Of a stretch of DNA of 64,000 bases, positions 24,131-33,759 are shown in pieces. This stretch comes from Ceratodon purpureus (taxonomy: Eukaryota; Streptophyta; Bryopsida; Pseudoditrichales; Ditrichaceae). Where the stretch lies: NCBI GenBank assembly GCA_014871385.1, contig CM026433.1, forward strand, positions 3,174,474 through 3,238,473. The letters run 5' to 3'. The notes below the pieces were generated by a model. The model ran no database searches and was not told where the DNA came from. It worked only from the letters and a program-made list of their open reading frames with translations. Both the position numbers and the translations under genes were made by a program. The number at the start of each line of letters is the position of its first letter. Position 1 is the stretch's first letter.

Positions 24131-26738
24131 GTTTTGTACCTCATTCTTCCTGCTCGATTTTAGTTTGATCTTTGTAAATTTGACGTTACAGTAGCTTATT
24201 TTTAAGTTGGGAAAATTTCTCTCTGAGTACAATCCCTGAAACTCCTTTTCTTCTCCAGTTGTTCCTCCGCAATTTTATTGCTTCTACGCAATTTTATTGC
24301 TTCTACATTGAGTTTTGATGATAAAATTGGAAACTGTGTGCACGCTTCCTCTAATTGCTTGAGTGCTGAGGATGGAGTGAGATTCATGTCTAAAAGTGAA
24401 ATGCATGGGTTTGTAACAGCTTGTGCAGCTCGAAGAATACAGAAAGCTTTTAGAAGCCATAATGAGAAAAAGCGACAACTGGCTGCTAATCGCATCCAGC
24501 AGAAGTTCAGAAGTTGGAAGGTACGCAAGGATTTCTTGAACCTACGGCAGCAAGTAGTGAGAATACAGGCTTACATGCGTGGAGAGAGAGTAAGGAGGGG
24601 ACTCCGGAAACTTCGGTGGTCAATTGGTGTTTTGGAAAAGGGTTGGGAACGGAAAGAGTGGGGACAGCAGGGTTTCAAGAGTGGGGACGTAACCAATATA
24701 AAGGAGAATGAGAGTGGGGACGTAGTCAATATAAAGGAGAATGATGAAGAGTTTTTGAAAAGTGGAAGAAGACAAGCTGAGTCGAAGGCAACGGTGGGAC
24801 GATTTGAGGAGGGACCCTTTGTTTCGTTTGATCTAGGACGGTGTAAGCTAGAAATGCAACAGAAGATCATCCCCATGTTTTCCTCGAGAACTGATGACAT
24901 TATGTCGAGGCATCGCCTAATCGCCCCAAAACCTAAATCCAAGACTGGGGAGACAGACAAAATCTCCTCAAAACCGATGCCTAAGACCGAGGGGATAGAT
25001 CAAACTGATTCACATTCGACCCTGTCTTCCCTATCGATTAGTGAGCTTCATCAAATGAAGATCGGAAGAAGCGAGCTTCAGAATCATATGAGAAAAAAGC
25101 GGACAACCTATTCCTCGAGGTCCTCTGAACGGTTTCGAGGTCCTCTGTGGAAGGCGCCCTTCTTGTTGCCGAAGTCAAGATCTGACTCGATCTTGGGCGG
25201 CAGAGTGGAATTTCAACCTACGGACTTCAGCAATAGTCATTCAAACAGTAGCCTAACCATGTCAAGCAAAGGAAGCTGTACTGAGGAAGACGTGGGCCTT
25301 TGCGACTCTTATCTTCCTGGAAGCTTCGAGCATCCTGGAGCTTGGTTGTCATTGGGTAGTGCGAGTACCGGAACGTCCCAAGTGGACAGTGAAAGGCAAA
25401 TTATTGATGCACATTATTTGGAGCAGCGCTATGGGGGATCATCTGAGCCACTGATGCTCACTGACTTGATGGATACAGTTTTGTGGGTGAATTCGACGTT
25501 TAAAAGATTGTCTATGGAGAAGACATCAATGCAGGTTTGTACTACGAATCGTAAATTCCAGTAGTCCCAATTTTTTGATAAATTTCAATTCCTTTCCTTT
25601 TAAATATATATATATTTTTTCGGCTGTTCGTAATATTTCTCTCATATCCATTTTTTGGTTACGCCAGGCAATTGGACCACATATTGATCCGCTGGGCATT
25701 CGCACTCATCTGGCAACGGTGAAATTTCAGCCATCATTTCCAGCATCTAAGTGCAAGGCTACGCTGTGGGCCTTTTTTAAAAAGTTTGTTATGGTATCAG
25801 AAGCCGGTAAAGGGCAAGCCCAAGCCAAGGTGCTCGCTCCACAACCCGTGAGAGCTGTTGGATCGACCATCACTGTGCAAACTATTGTCACCGTGGACCC
25901 TCACAGTGCTCCTCTGACGGATGGACTCAAATATGTTCAAGAAAGTCTAGAGAAAGGTCACATGCCATCGGTTCTCACAGACCTAAAGTTCCGTGTAAGG
26001 TGGGTGAACACTGCATACAAGAGACTAGTGGGGCAACCAAAGTGCTCTTTGTTGCCATCCGCTGGCCGCGCGAGTGCCGTCGACTACTCACTGCAGCCAT
26101 CTCGGTGGCCATCCGCAGGCCGTACGAGTGCATTCCATGACTACTCACTGCAGCCATCTCGGTTGCCATCCGCAGGCCGTGCGAGTGCATTCGACGACTT
26201 ACTGCCATCTTCGTTGAGATCCGCAATTGGTGCGAGTGCAGTCGACGACTCACTGCCATCTTCGTTGAGATCCGCAATTGGTGCGAGTGCAGTCGACGAC
26301 TCACTGCCATCTTCGTTGAGATCTGCAATTGGTGCGAGTGCAGTCGACGACTCACTGCCATCTTGGTTTACATCCGCATTCAAAAATTCACTGCCATCTC
26401 GGTTGCGATCCGCAATTGGTGCAAGTGCAGACGACGACTCACTACCATCACTCTGCCTTTTACCTGATGACGTATCGCTCGTTTGTGATGGTTCTCTGTT
26501 GCCAGCTAATACTGCAGCTTTCACCTGCCAAGCGAGGATTCAATGGAGCCACGAGGGTGAACACAGCGTCGTGTCGGTTCCATCCCAGGTTGTCAGGTTG
26601 GACGATGCGACCGATGGAAGTCTCTATGTGTGGAGATTCAAAACTACAACAAGCCCCGGCACTTGGGAGCAGGTGAGTGTAGAAAGCAGGGAGAAGATCC
26701 TCCTCAAAATGAGGAATAAGACCCTCCTCGAATGTTGA
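22732..26738 (+). CDS. C2H2 finger - kinase - CAMTA IQ - DUF7950-like fusion
   Basis: Proposed exons: 22732-24130 (phase-1 exit), 24429-25534 (or starting at 24420; phase-0 exit) and 25668-26738, about 1190 residues. Order: one C2H2 zinc finger, a family-1 non-RD kinase, three IQ-like motifs from the calmodulin-binding end of CAMTA transcription factors, then two copies of a module resembling the plant DUF7950 with a 17-residue repeat array between its halves. CAMTA IQ regions bind calmodulin, so a Ca2+-responsive kinase is plausible; this is inference. A strong donor (GAGCAG/GTGAGTG, 26672) suggests that further exons may once have followed before the microsatellite at 27 kb. The alternative is a kinase gene ending at 24168 and a separate IQ gene with no visible start. 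Confidence 0.6.
24429..25534 (+). CDS. Exon 2: CAMTA-type IQ motifs
   Basis: The exon opens ARRIQKAFRSHNEKKRQ, then RIQQKFRSWKVRKDFLNLRQ, then VVRIQAYMRGERVRRG and WSIGVLEKGW. This follows the C-terminal calmodulin-binding segment of plant CAMTA proteins motif by motif, including the VGVLEK-like end. Next come a repeated SGDVTNIKENE/SGDVVNIKENDE segment, a basic Ser-rich region, and LTDLMDTVLWVNSTFKRLS, the first DUF7950-like segment. The acceptors at 24420 and 24429 are both phase 1 and fit the kinase donor. A frame open from 24278 would miss that phase. Confidence 0.7.
25668..26738 (+). CDS. Exon 3: DUF7950-like module with repeats
   Basis: It opens AIGPHIDPLGIRTHLATVK and contains VLTDLKFRVRWVNTAYKRL (a second copy of the segment ending exon 2), an array of 17-residue repeats, then TAAFTCQARIQWSH, PSQVVRLDD and SLYVWRFKT. 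The last three resemble the end of the plant DUF7950, whose role is unknown to me. The assignment is from memory of the family pattern and is tentative. The stop is at 26738, unless the donor at 26672 is used. Confidence 0.6.
   Translation, partial: AIGPHIDPLGIRTHLATVKFQPSFPASKCKATLWAFFKKFVMVSEAGKGQAQAKVLAPQPVRAVGSTITVQTIVTVDPHSAPLTDGLKYVQESLEKGHMPSVLTDLKFRVRWVNTAYKRLVGQPKCSLLPSAGRASAVDYSLQPSRWPSAGRTSAFHDYSLQPSRLPSAGRASAFDDLLPSSLRSAIGASAVDDSLPSSLRSAIGASAVDDSLPSSLRSAIGASAVDDSLPSWFTSAFKNSLPSRLRSAIGASADDDSLPSLCLLPDDVSLVCDGSLLPANTAAFTCQARIQWSHEGEHSVVSVPSQVVRLDDATDGSLYVWRFKTTTSPGTWEQVSVESREKILLKMRNKTLLEC
26049..26445 (+). repeat. In-frame 51-bp tandem repeat in coding exon
   Basis: Units of 51 bp encode SLPSSLRSAIGASAVDD. 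Three are nearly identical, with diverged copies on either side (PSAGRASAFDD, PSRLRSAIGASADDD). All indels keep the frame, which argues that the exon has been under coding constraint. Confidence 0.85.
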
Positions 26739-26979
26739 ATCACATGGATTCGAAACAGGGTAAACCATACTTTTACCTGTCTCACACTCTCAAAGGATTT
26801 GGTGGCACCTCCACGCTCATCTTCAGAGTTTTAGTTTATCTTGTTGTTTCATACTTGTTCACTCATTTCATAAATCATGTTTTCTTACGTTCTTCAAAGT
26901 TGACATGTGTCTAAAGGAGAGATGCGCCACATTACTTATTCCATTTTAGAATGTATTACCATTCTCTCCATTGATTCAA

Positions 26980-26982
<3 letters not shown>

Positions 26983-27069
<87 letters not shown>
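26983..27069. repeat. (TA)n microsatellite
   Basis: About 43 uninterrupted TA units just beyond the fusion gene. It is likely to be length-variable and prone to assembly error. Confidence 0.95.
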
Positions 27070-27073
<4 letters not shown>

Positions 27074-27219
27074 GGAGAGGAGGTAGAAGAAGTTGTGAAA
27101 GCCTAAGGTGGGGAAGTTATGTAGTTGTAAGGAGTTGTGGGTTGTGACAGGTTTTGCAAGGGTAGGTAGTTGTGCAGTTGTGCAAGACTTTTGATGAATG
27201 ATTTCATGTTTTGAATTTT

Positions 27220-27254
<35 letters not shown>

Positions 27255-27270
27255 TTATTTTTAAACGTTA

Positions 27271-27712
27271 GGATCGAGGTATCCATAGCCGACTGGTATC
27301 CATAACTGATTAGTAGACTTCTCCATTTCCAACAAGTTTTCAAATTTAAAATCTTGGGAGATCTAGAAAAAAGTAGCAAGCATGATTGATTAAAAAGAAA
27401 TTGGATTGGGGGTGGATCAAACAAACACCTAATTCACGTCGGTCTCCTCCAAAGACTGAAGTTTCTTTTTTTCTCTCTAGAAAGGGAATCATATTGATAT
27501 ATTTTAGTAATAGTACAGTGATCAAGTTTTGGTATCATGGTGGGCGGTTTTAGGTGGGCCTACATGTCGGTTATATGTATTATACAAAAAACGGCTTTAA
27601 AATTTTATAGTAAATTAAATATTGAAGTAAACATGAAATTTAAAGTTGCATTCCTCCTTAAATCTATTTTCCCTTCAAAGAAAAATCTCCCTTAACTTAT
27701 ATACCTTTTGTT
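27271..27712. mobile_element. Second, truncated copy of the 751-bp-site MITE
   Basis: In the inverted orientation relative to 751-1174, it begins GGATCGAGGTATCCATAGCC after TTA and shares the inner blocks (TAGTAGACTTCTCCATTTCC; GGTTTTAGGTGGGCCTACAT; TTAAATATTGAAGTAAACAT). The far terminal repeat is missing after about 27712. An insert of about 80 bp (27402-27480) is a copy of 28011-28085, so the element was disrupted by, or recombined with, the neighbouring SINE-like sequence. Confidence 0.75.
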
Positions 27713-27813
27713 CTAAACACCTTTCTAAATCATAGAGGCTTTGGACAGTTCTATAATTCCAAGCCTTATGACTTAAACGCAACATGTATCTTGCATATTT
27801 GGATAAACAATGC

Positions 27814-28383
27814 TTAAGGCACCCCGGCCTTGGTGTAGTGATTTGAGTCATGGCAAGTACCAGTGAGGTGGTTGTGAATTCGAATTCAGCCCGGGACGAG
27901 CTCCAGCCTTTCGCGCACTTTGGCCTTTTTTCTCTTTAAATCCGATGGGTGATTTTGGTTGTGAGTTTGGGGGGAGTATATCTTTACTTCCATACCTTTG
28001 TCATGTGGGCATTGGATTGGGGGTGGATCAAACATACACTTAATTCACATTGGTCTTCTCTAGAGACCAAAGTTTTTCTCTCTTTCTCCGAGTTCGAATC
28101 TTCATGCCGGTGTGGGGTCTACCGCCATAGTCTATCCAACTATGGTGGGGGCTCTTAAGACCACATTGTATGGGTATTCAAAAAGACCTTTGAGGGGGTA
28201 GGGGACTTGTCGGTTGTCTTTAAGGTGCTTAGTGTAAAAAAGTGTTTACCTCCAAAAGGGGGAAGTAGCTCTAGATTCACTATTTTTTTTCCAGTGGCCA
28301 TCGGATTAGTAAATAAAATGAACAAATACTATATTCACGCCGCCGCACCGGTCCCTTTGGGATCGGAATTCTTCTTCTTCTAG
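27814..28383 (+). mobile_element. Probable tRNA-derived SINE
   Basis: The head has an A-box-like TTGGTGTAGTGATTTGAGTC and, 45 bp later, a B-box-like GTGAATTCGAATTCAG, the layout of a tRNA-type Pol III promoter. The tail ends in TTCTTCTTCTTC. Part of the body (28011-28085) is repeated inside the nearby MITE. Exact ends and target duplication were not determined. Confidence 0.45.
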
Positions 28384-29351
28384 ACAATGCTTGCAATAAG
28401 TATGCGTGAAACCAACTTGATTCTAAATTGCATGTACTTGTCTTTTATGTATTTGTTATAGGACTATAAGCAACTAAAATGTTTTGATACTTGATATTGG
28501 CAATCGATTGCATGCTTTAACCATAATATTTTACAAATTGAAAACATAATAAAACTCAAAAATCCTATAACTCGGTTGTAAATAAGGCTTGTAATTTACT
28601 AGAATGTAGTGATAATCTCTCAGCAAGAAGAAGGCTGATAATCCCTTCCTTACAATACACAATTTGTGTATAGTATAATAAAGATTGTCAACTGAGTTCT
28701 CTTTTGATAGGTGGTTGCACAATGCTTGTGCAAAATCACAGCCATTCAAGGCAAATGATTGAGGACATGTAGTACATAGGGAGCAATTCACTGATGTATT
28801 TTACAATGAAATTTTTAATTTTCAAAAATAAAATAAAAAATATGAATTGAAATTCAAAGAAACTTTTTTTAAAGTTGATTGCCAATAGTCAAATGAAAAA
28901 ATTATTTGGGTGCTTAATGTTTTCCAAGTCCATTCTCAAAACAATGCATTTCTTTGAACTTTACCTAATCTTTTGAATTGCTTCCCACTTCTTTAATATC
29001 TAACAAAACTTTATGTAGTATACAACAAGCTATAATGATAGTTGAAGCGTATCATTTTAAAATACAATTTAGATTTTCAAGAATAATTTGACCGTTTATT
29101 ATAACTATATCCTTTGTATAACAAGCACAAACGTTTTGTATCCTTGCTTTTCCAATTCTTTAGTTTTAATCATTTTTTTTTTGTTGGTTTGTGCTTGTTC
29201 CTTTGGCCTTCTAACACTTTAATATAACTATGCAGTCGGGATATAAGAGTTATTTAGTAAATAGAATTGTACAATTCTTTTTTGTTCATCATCAAATTGA
29301 AATTGAAGTTTGTAAGGTAACTCATTATTCTACATCTTCAGCAAAATGGTA

Positions 29352-29661
29352 AGGTGAAACCACCTATAAGCGGGCATTTAAGGATTATGTAAGGAATCTA
29401 TATTCTTGGGTGATGAAATGAGTGGATTACTATTTTTCAGGGATAAGGAATAGAAAAAGACAAGTTTTCCCTATTTTTTGATATTTTAAAGCACACACAT
29501 AATTAAGTACAAATTTTCAAAGCCTTAAGAAGTGGTAACCTATAAGCGGGCACCCTGTTTATGTACGCATGAGGTACATGCAAGGGATGTTATGTCTTTA
29601 TAAAGGCAAGAATCTTAGGGCATGCCCATGGGGTGGTGCCCGCTTATAGGTGGTTTCACCT
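29352..29661. mobile_element. MITE, 310 bp, perfect 25-bp TIRs, TA duplication
   Basis: The ends begin AGGTGAAACCACCTATAAGC and are perfectly inverted over 25 bp, with TA on each side (29350-29351, 29662-29663). A third, internal copy of the terminal sequence (ACCTATAAGCGGGCACC) lies near 29540. The perfect termini suggest recent activity. The terminus resembles that of the 751-1174 element (AGGTCGAGGCACCTATAA), so the two are probably related families. Confidence 0.88.
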
Positions 29662-31296
29662 TAGACATTCTTAGGTATGTTGCATCATGACAATAGCCAG
29701 AGAAATGTACACATACATCCATAAAACCGCAAATGATATTTAGAAACTTTTCATAAAAGCATAAAGTAAGAACATGTACGGATTATAATAATCATTGAGA
29801 ATGTGTTGAAGTATTGATTTTTTAACCAACACAATATGAAAACCATCAATTGCCCTACATAAATGATATTTTTGACATTTTTTCAAAGACTTCCATAAAT
29901 ACTTAAATGTAATTTTTGTCATTTGATGATTTTAATATCTTTATCATAAGATTTATCCATTATCATTTCACAAACCACATGAGTGTATTTAGAAAAAATA
30001 AACGCACCAATTCTTTAAATTGATCTTGTTATTTGGAAAAAATTCACTACAAGCAAATCTACAAATTGCCACAGTAAGTGCTTTTGCTGCTAAAGTTGTA
30101 CCTCTTTAATGTATTTTTTGTTTTTGAATAATTTTTATTAATAATTTGTTAAGCTGCATATATTGCAATTGTGACAACTTAGTCCTTCTTATAACGAATC
30201 TACAATATTTTAAATCGGTTAGTTTGATAGTGATCATGATAAACTTCATTCTATTGTGTTCATGATTGATATTTCATTTACATAGCTTGATTTGAATTGC
30301 ATTATTGTCAAGGTGGAAAAACAATAATTATAGCCACTCATTTACTAAATATTAGATGAAAATACTTATTCCATAAATATTTCCTATAGTTGAATTTTCA
30401 TACATCATAAAGAGAAATATCTAAAGTTTTTTTGTACTATTGAATTTCAAGATTAAAATTCTACAAAAGTAATAGTTTTTTAATGCATATATATAAATTC
30501 AAATAAAATAATATGAAAATGTCAAACTATCAAGACCAAAATTTCTACAAATAATAAATGACAATTTTATTATTCAAACAATTTTAAATTGGAAACCATT
30601 TTAATTCATAGTTTAAATTAATTATTAAATAAAATAAAATTATGAGCATTAAATTTATTATATTAATTAAAATTAAAATTCTAGATCTATTTGATTTTAT
30701 ATGCCAATTTTTTTTTAAAATAAATTAAACTCTATATTAAACTGGATTTTACTTTTAAGTATTACTTTTACTTCATTAAACTAATTATGTAGTAAAGAAC
30801 CAATTTATTTTTTTAATAACTACCAATTAATTGCAATATTAATTGACAATTAGACTAAGGAGTAGATTCAATCAATGGTTTGAAGCTTTGACTTAATCGT
30901 TGGATCAAGATGTAAATACAATAATCAGATTGAAGCCTCGCTTTGAGCGTTGGTTTGGAATTTTGATCAAATTAAAAATCTAATACTCAATTTTAATAGG
31001 AAAATTTGGACTGGATTTAAACAATAGATCATGATTTTATTTTGAAAATCTAACTATTATTTTAATTAAAATAAATTTCCAATTGTATTTTTTATTTCTA
31101 AAAGCAAAAGATTACTATGTATATAAATTTATGTGGATATATTTTTTCAATATTCTTATTGTTGTGTTAAGTTTTTTTTATTTGACTCTAAGTAATATAA
31201 TAACTTATTTTATTAATAGTTGAATGGATTTTTGTTTTTTATTTTTAACAATATAGGGTGTACTAATGTGAAGAATGATGGAGTATGAATCTATAG

Positions 31297-31489
31297 TCAA
31301 GTAAAAGATATTGGGGTGACGACTATAACTAAGGCATTGAAAGGTGGTTCAAGAGGTTGTATAGTAAAAAAATACAAAGGTAACACTTCATCTCAAGTAA
31401 AAGATATTGGGGTGACGACTATAACTAAGGCATTGAAAGGTGGTTCAAGAGGTTGTATAGTAAAAAAATACAAAGGTAACACTTCATCT
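31297..31489 (+). repeat. Two near-identical 96-bp tandem copies
   Basis: The block TCAAGTAAAAGATATTGG... is repeated with a 96-bp period (32 codons, frame kept: VTTITKALKGGSRG in both). It lies at the left edge of the transposon relic and probably derives from it. Confidence 0.85.
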
Positions 31490-32380
31490 TATGGAGACAA
31501 GTGGGCAACAGAAAATCGAAAATCGAAGCACTCAAAGACGTTTTTTAATACTATTTTTGTTACATTGGAGAAACCTAACCATAGCAAATTGTAGTAAAAA
31601 TATTGTACAAGCATGGTTAAAAATAGACTTCAAAAGCCCATTAACGCATTTTTTTGGAGATGCTAAATAATCCAAAATCAAGATGGATACATTACAAGAG
31701 CAATTCAGAAATTTAAAGATCAAGAAGGAGAAAAATGGATCAAGTTTTGCATAGTGGCTAGTACTTAGCACCAATTGGATAGGATTTTGAGGACCAACCC
31801 TAAGTCCTTTTGAACACGAGGATGAGAAAAGGAAAGACAACATGTCAAAACATGGAAAAATTGAACAACCTGATCAACCCAAAAAAGACTCCAATGCTAA
31901 TAAGGTTAGATTTTTTGAAAAAACTTATTTAGAGTAAATAAAAAAGCTCTTGATATTTTATTTAAATTAAAAACAATGTATTGGATTTAGATAAAACAAG
32001 ACAAAAAGTGCAGGAGGCTTTGGTAGTTACCATTGTGGAAACCAAAGAAAAGGAGAAAAAATAAAGAGATGAAGATAATAATGGAAGTAGGAACAGAGAC
32101 CAAGTTGAATCAGATGCAATATAGTGAATGAAAAAACATCAATTGCAATAGAAGCATAGAAATGGATTGAAGCAACCAATTGAATGGTTAAACGATGAAC
32201 ATCTAAATGTGGCGATGGACATTTTGTGGTACTTTGAATTGAGTCCAAAAGGATTTTAGCACGACGTCTGTTTTACTGAGCAAAATAAAAATTTCACACT
32301 TTCATTTTCCCAAAAATTATATGTAGGAGGGAATCATTGGGCTTTTGTTTATATAAACTCCTACTAAAATTGTTGCACCA
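31490..32380 (+). pseudogene. Decayed transposon segment with Ulp1-like protease
   Basis: In one frame from 32182, EWLNDEHLNVAMDILWYF is followed by an in-frame TAG, then, in the same frame, VGGNHWAFVYINSY. The first block matches the start of Ulp1/C48 cysteine proteases carried by plant DNA transposons (W-L-x-D-x-H), the second the catalytic His region (NHW). The domain is interrupted and short and lacks a visible catalytic Cys. It is best read as a relic of a CACTA- or MULE-type element that carried a Ulp1 gene. Confidence 0.55.
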
Positions 32381-33759
32381 TATATGATTTAAAAAAGTTT
32401 TTATCACTTTATAGAATCGCATATTATAAAGTGCTACTTCGAAGTGCCATTGATGTAGCAGAAACTCACATATAATGAGTTCTTACATATAATGGGCTAA
32501 TGAGATATTACATATAATGGGTTAATGTCCAGTCGGGTACTACGCGCAAATGAATTCATTTTTATGAGAAATTTTTATGAGAAGTTTAAAAATTCATTGT
32601 GAACTCAAAATTTATTGGTTTTGAAAACCGTAAAGAGTTTTAGAACCAAATCGGAGTGTACTACAATATTGTGATTAAATACCAATACTTTTATGTAATA
32701 TCATTCATTACATTACAATTACTTTATACACCATCTACTATAAACTATTCCTACCTTCTGTTTCGATTATAATGTACACTAAAATTGCAAATTTGAAATA
32801 AACTTTCAAAATTGTTCTTAGAATGTTCAGTCCGAATTAACATGAAGGTGAGCACATTCTTCTTGCAATTTGAACAGTTATCCCAGAGCATTGCTAGCGA
32901 TGATATGTACGCCTCTGGAGATAGAGGTCTTCCACACTCAACAATGTTAGAGCAGCGAACTTGAATGCTAACAAACTTCACCTATCAAACCTCCTCTATC
33001 TTCCCCCCTCAAGCACACCATGGTTTATTTCGCACTCATTACAGTGCACGCATTCCTACTTAGTGCATAGCACATACAATCGAAAGACATTGGATCTTTC
33101 AGAACTAGACTTGCAGTGCCTCAATGCAAAACCGCCCTAACAGTTGCAACGTCGATTAGTGTTGGACTTTTCCACTCGACGCACACAAAAAATGACCTAG
33201 GAGATTCTTCAGACGGTTCCGACGTCGAGCAGGGTTGCGTACCTGCAGAGTCATTATCCACACATTTAGAGCAACGTACAATCTTCTCATCATACAGAAG
33301 TGGACTAGCGACCTCTAAACTCTAGCAGCACTAACCATAAGTTTGGAATAAAAACTGCAGTTGGTATGTTAAACCATATGCAATGCCTTGTGTGAATGCA
33401 CACTGTCACATTTTCTTGCATATCTTGCATGAAGACAAATACCCCTAATAAGCTGTAATTCTAGGGCACATGGCATTCTAGACTATTGAAGCAGACGTAT
33501 GTGACTCTACATTCCACCTGAATTGATCTATAAACATGAGAACTAGAGGGCACTAGGATGACAACTACTGTACATCATTTTGTGAAGAAAGAAGACGTGG
33601 TCCTTCAGTGAACTGGAGTTTGTCCAATTTTCTCCCCTAATAAAAGAAATTACAATGTTTCTAGAATGACTGAATTGGAAGGACTTGGCAGTTACATACT
33701 GATGCTTAGAGTCCCTGCCGTTAGATACAGACATGTAAGCACGCCGAAATGCTAATTAC

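Larger units (their letters stand above)
28384..33759. other. AT-rich, transposon-derived region without genes
   Basis: Base composition is strongly AT-rich, unlike the gene-bearing parts. It contains a MITE (29352-29661), a 96-bp tandem duplication (31297-31489) and a decayed Ulp1-protease transposon segment (to about 32380). A minus-strand frame at 32984-32751 opens after an AG and could be a terminal exon of the kinase gene at 36 kb, but nothing identifies it. Confidence 0.55.

Noticed and set aside
24278..24428. Upstream extension of the IQ frame
   Set aside because: The acceptor at 24258 gives the wrong phase for the kinase donor, and the segment contains a 19-bp tandem duplication. The acceptors at 24420 or 24429 fit.
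25975..26524. Two repetitive minus-strand frames opposite the 51-bp repeat array
   Set aside because: Shadows of the plus-strand tandem repeat, which lies in a frame with recognisable domains and consistent splicing.
31316..31594. 92-codon plus-strand frame containing VTTITKALKGGSRG twice
   Set aside because: The length comes from a 96-bp tandem duplication inside a transposon relic; no start context or intact domain.
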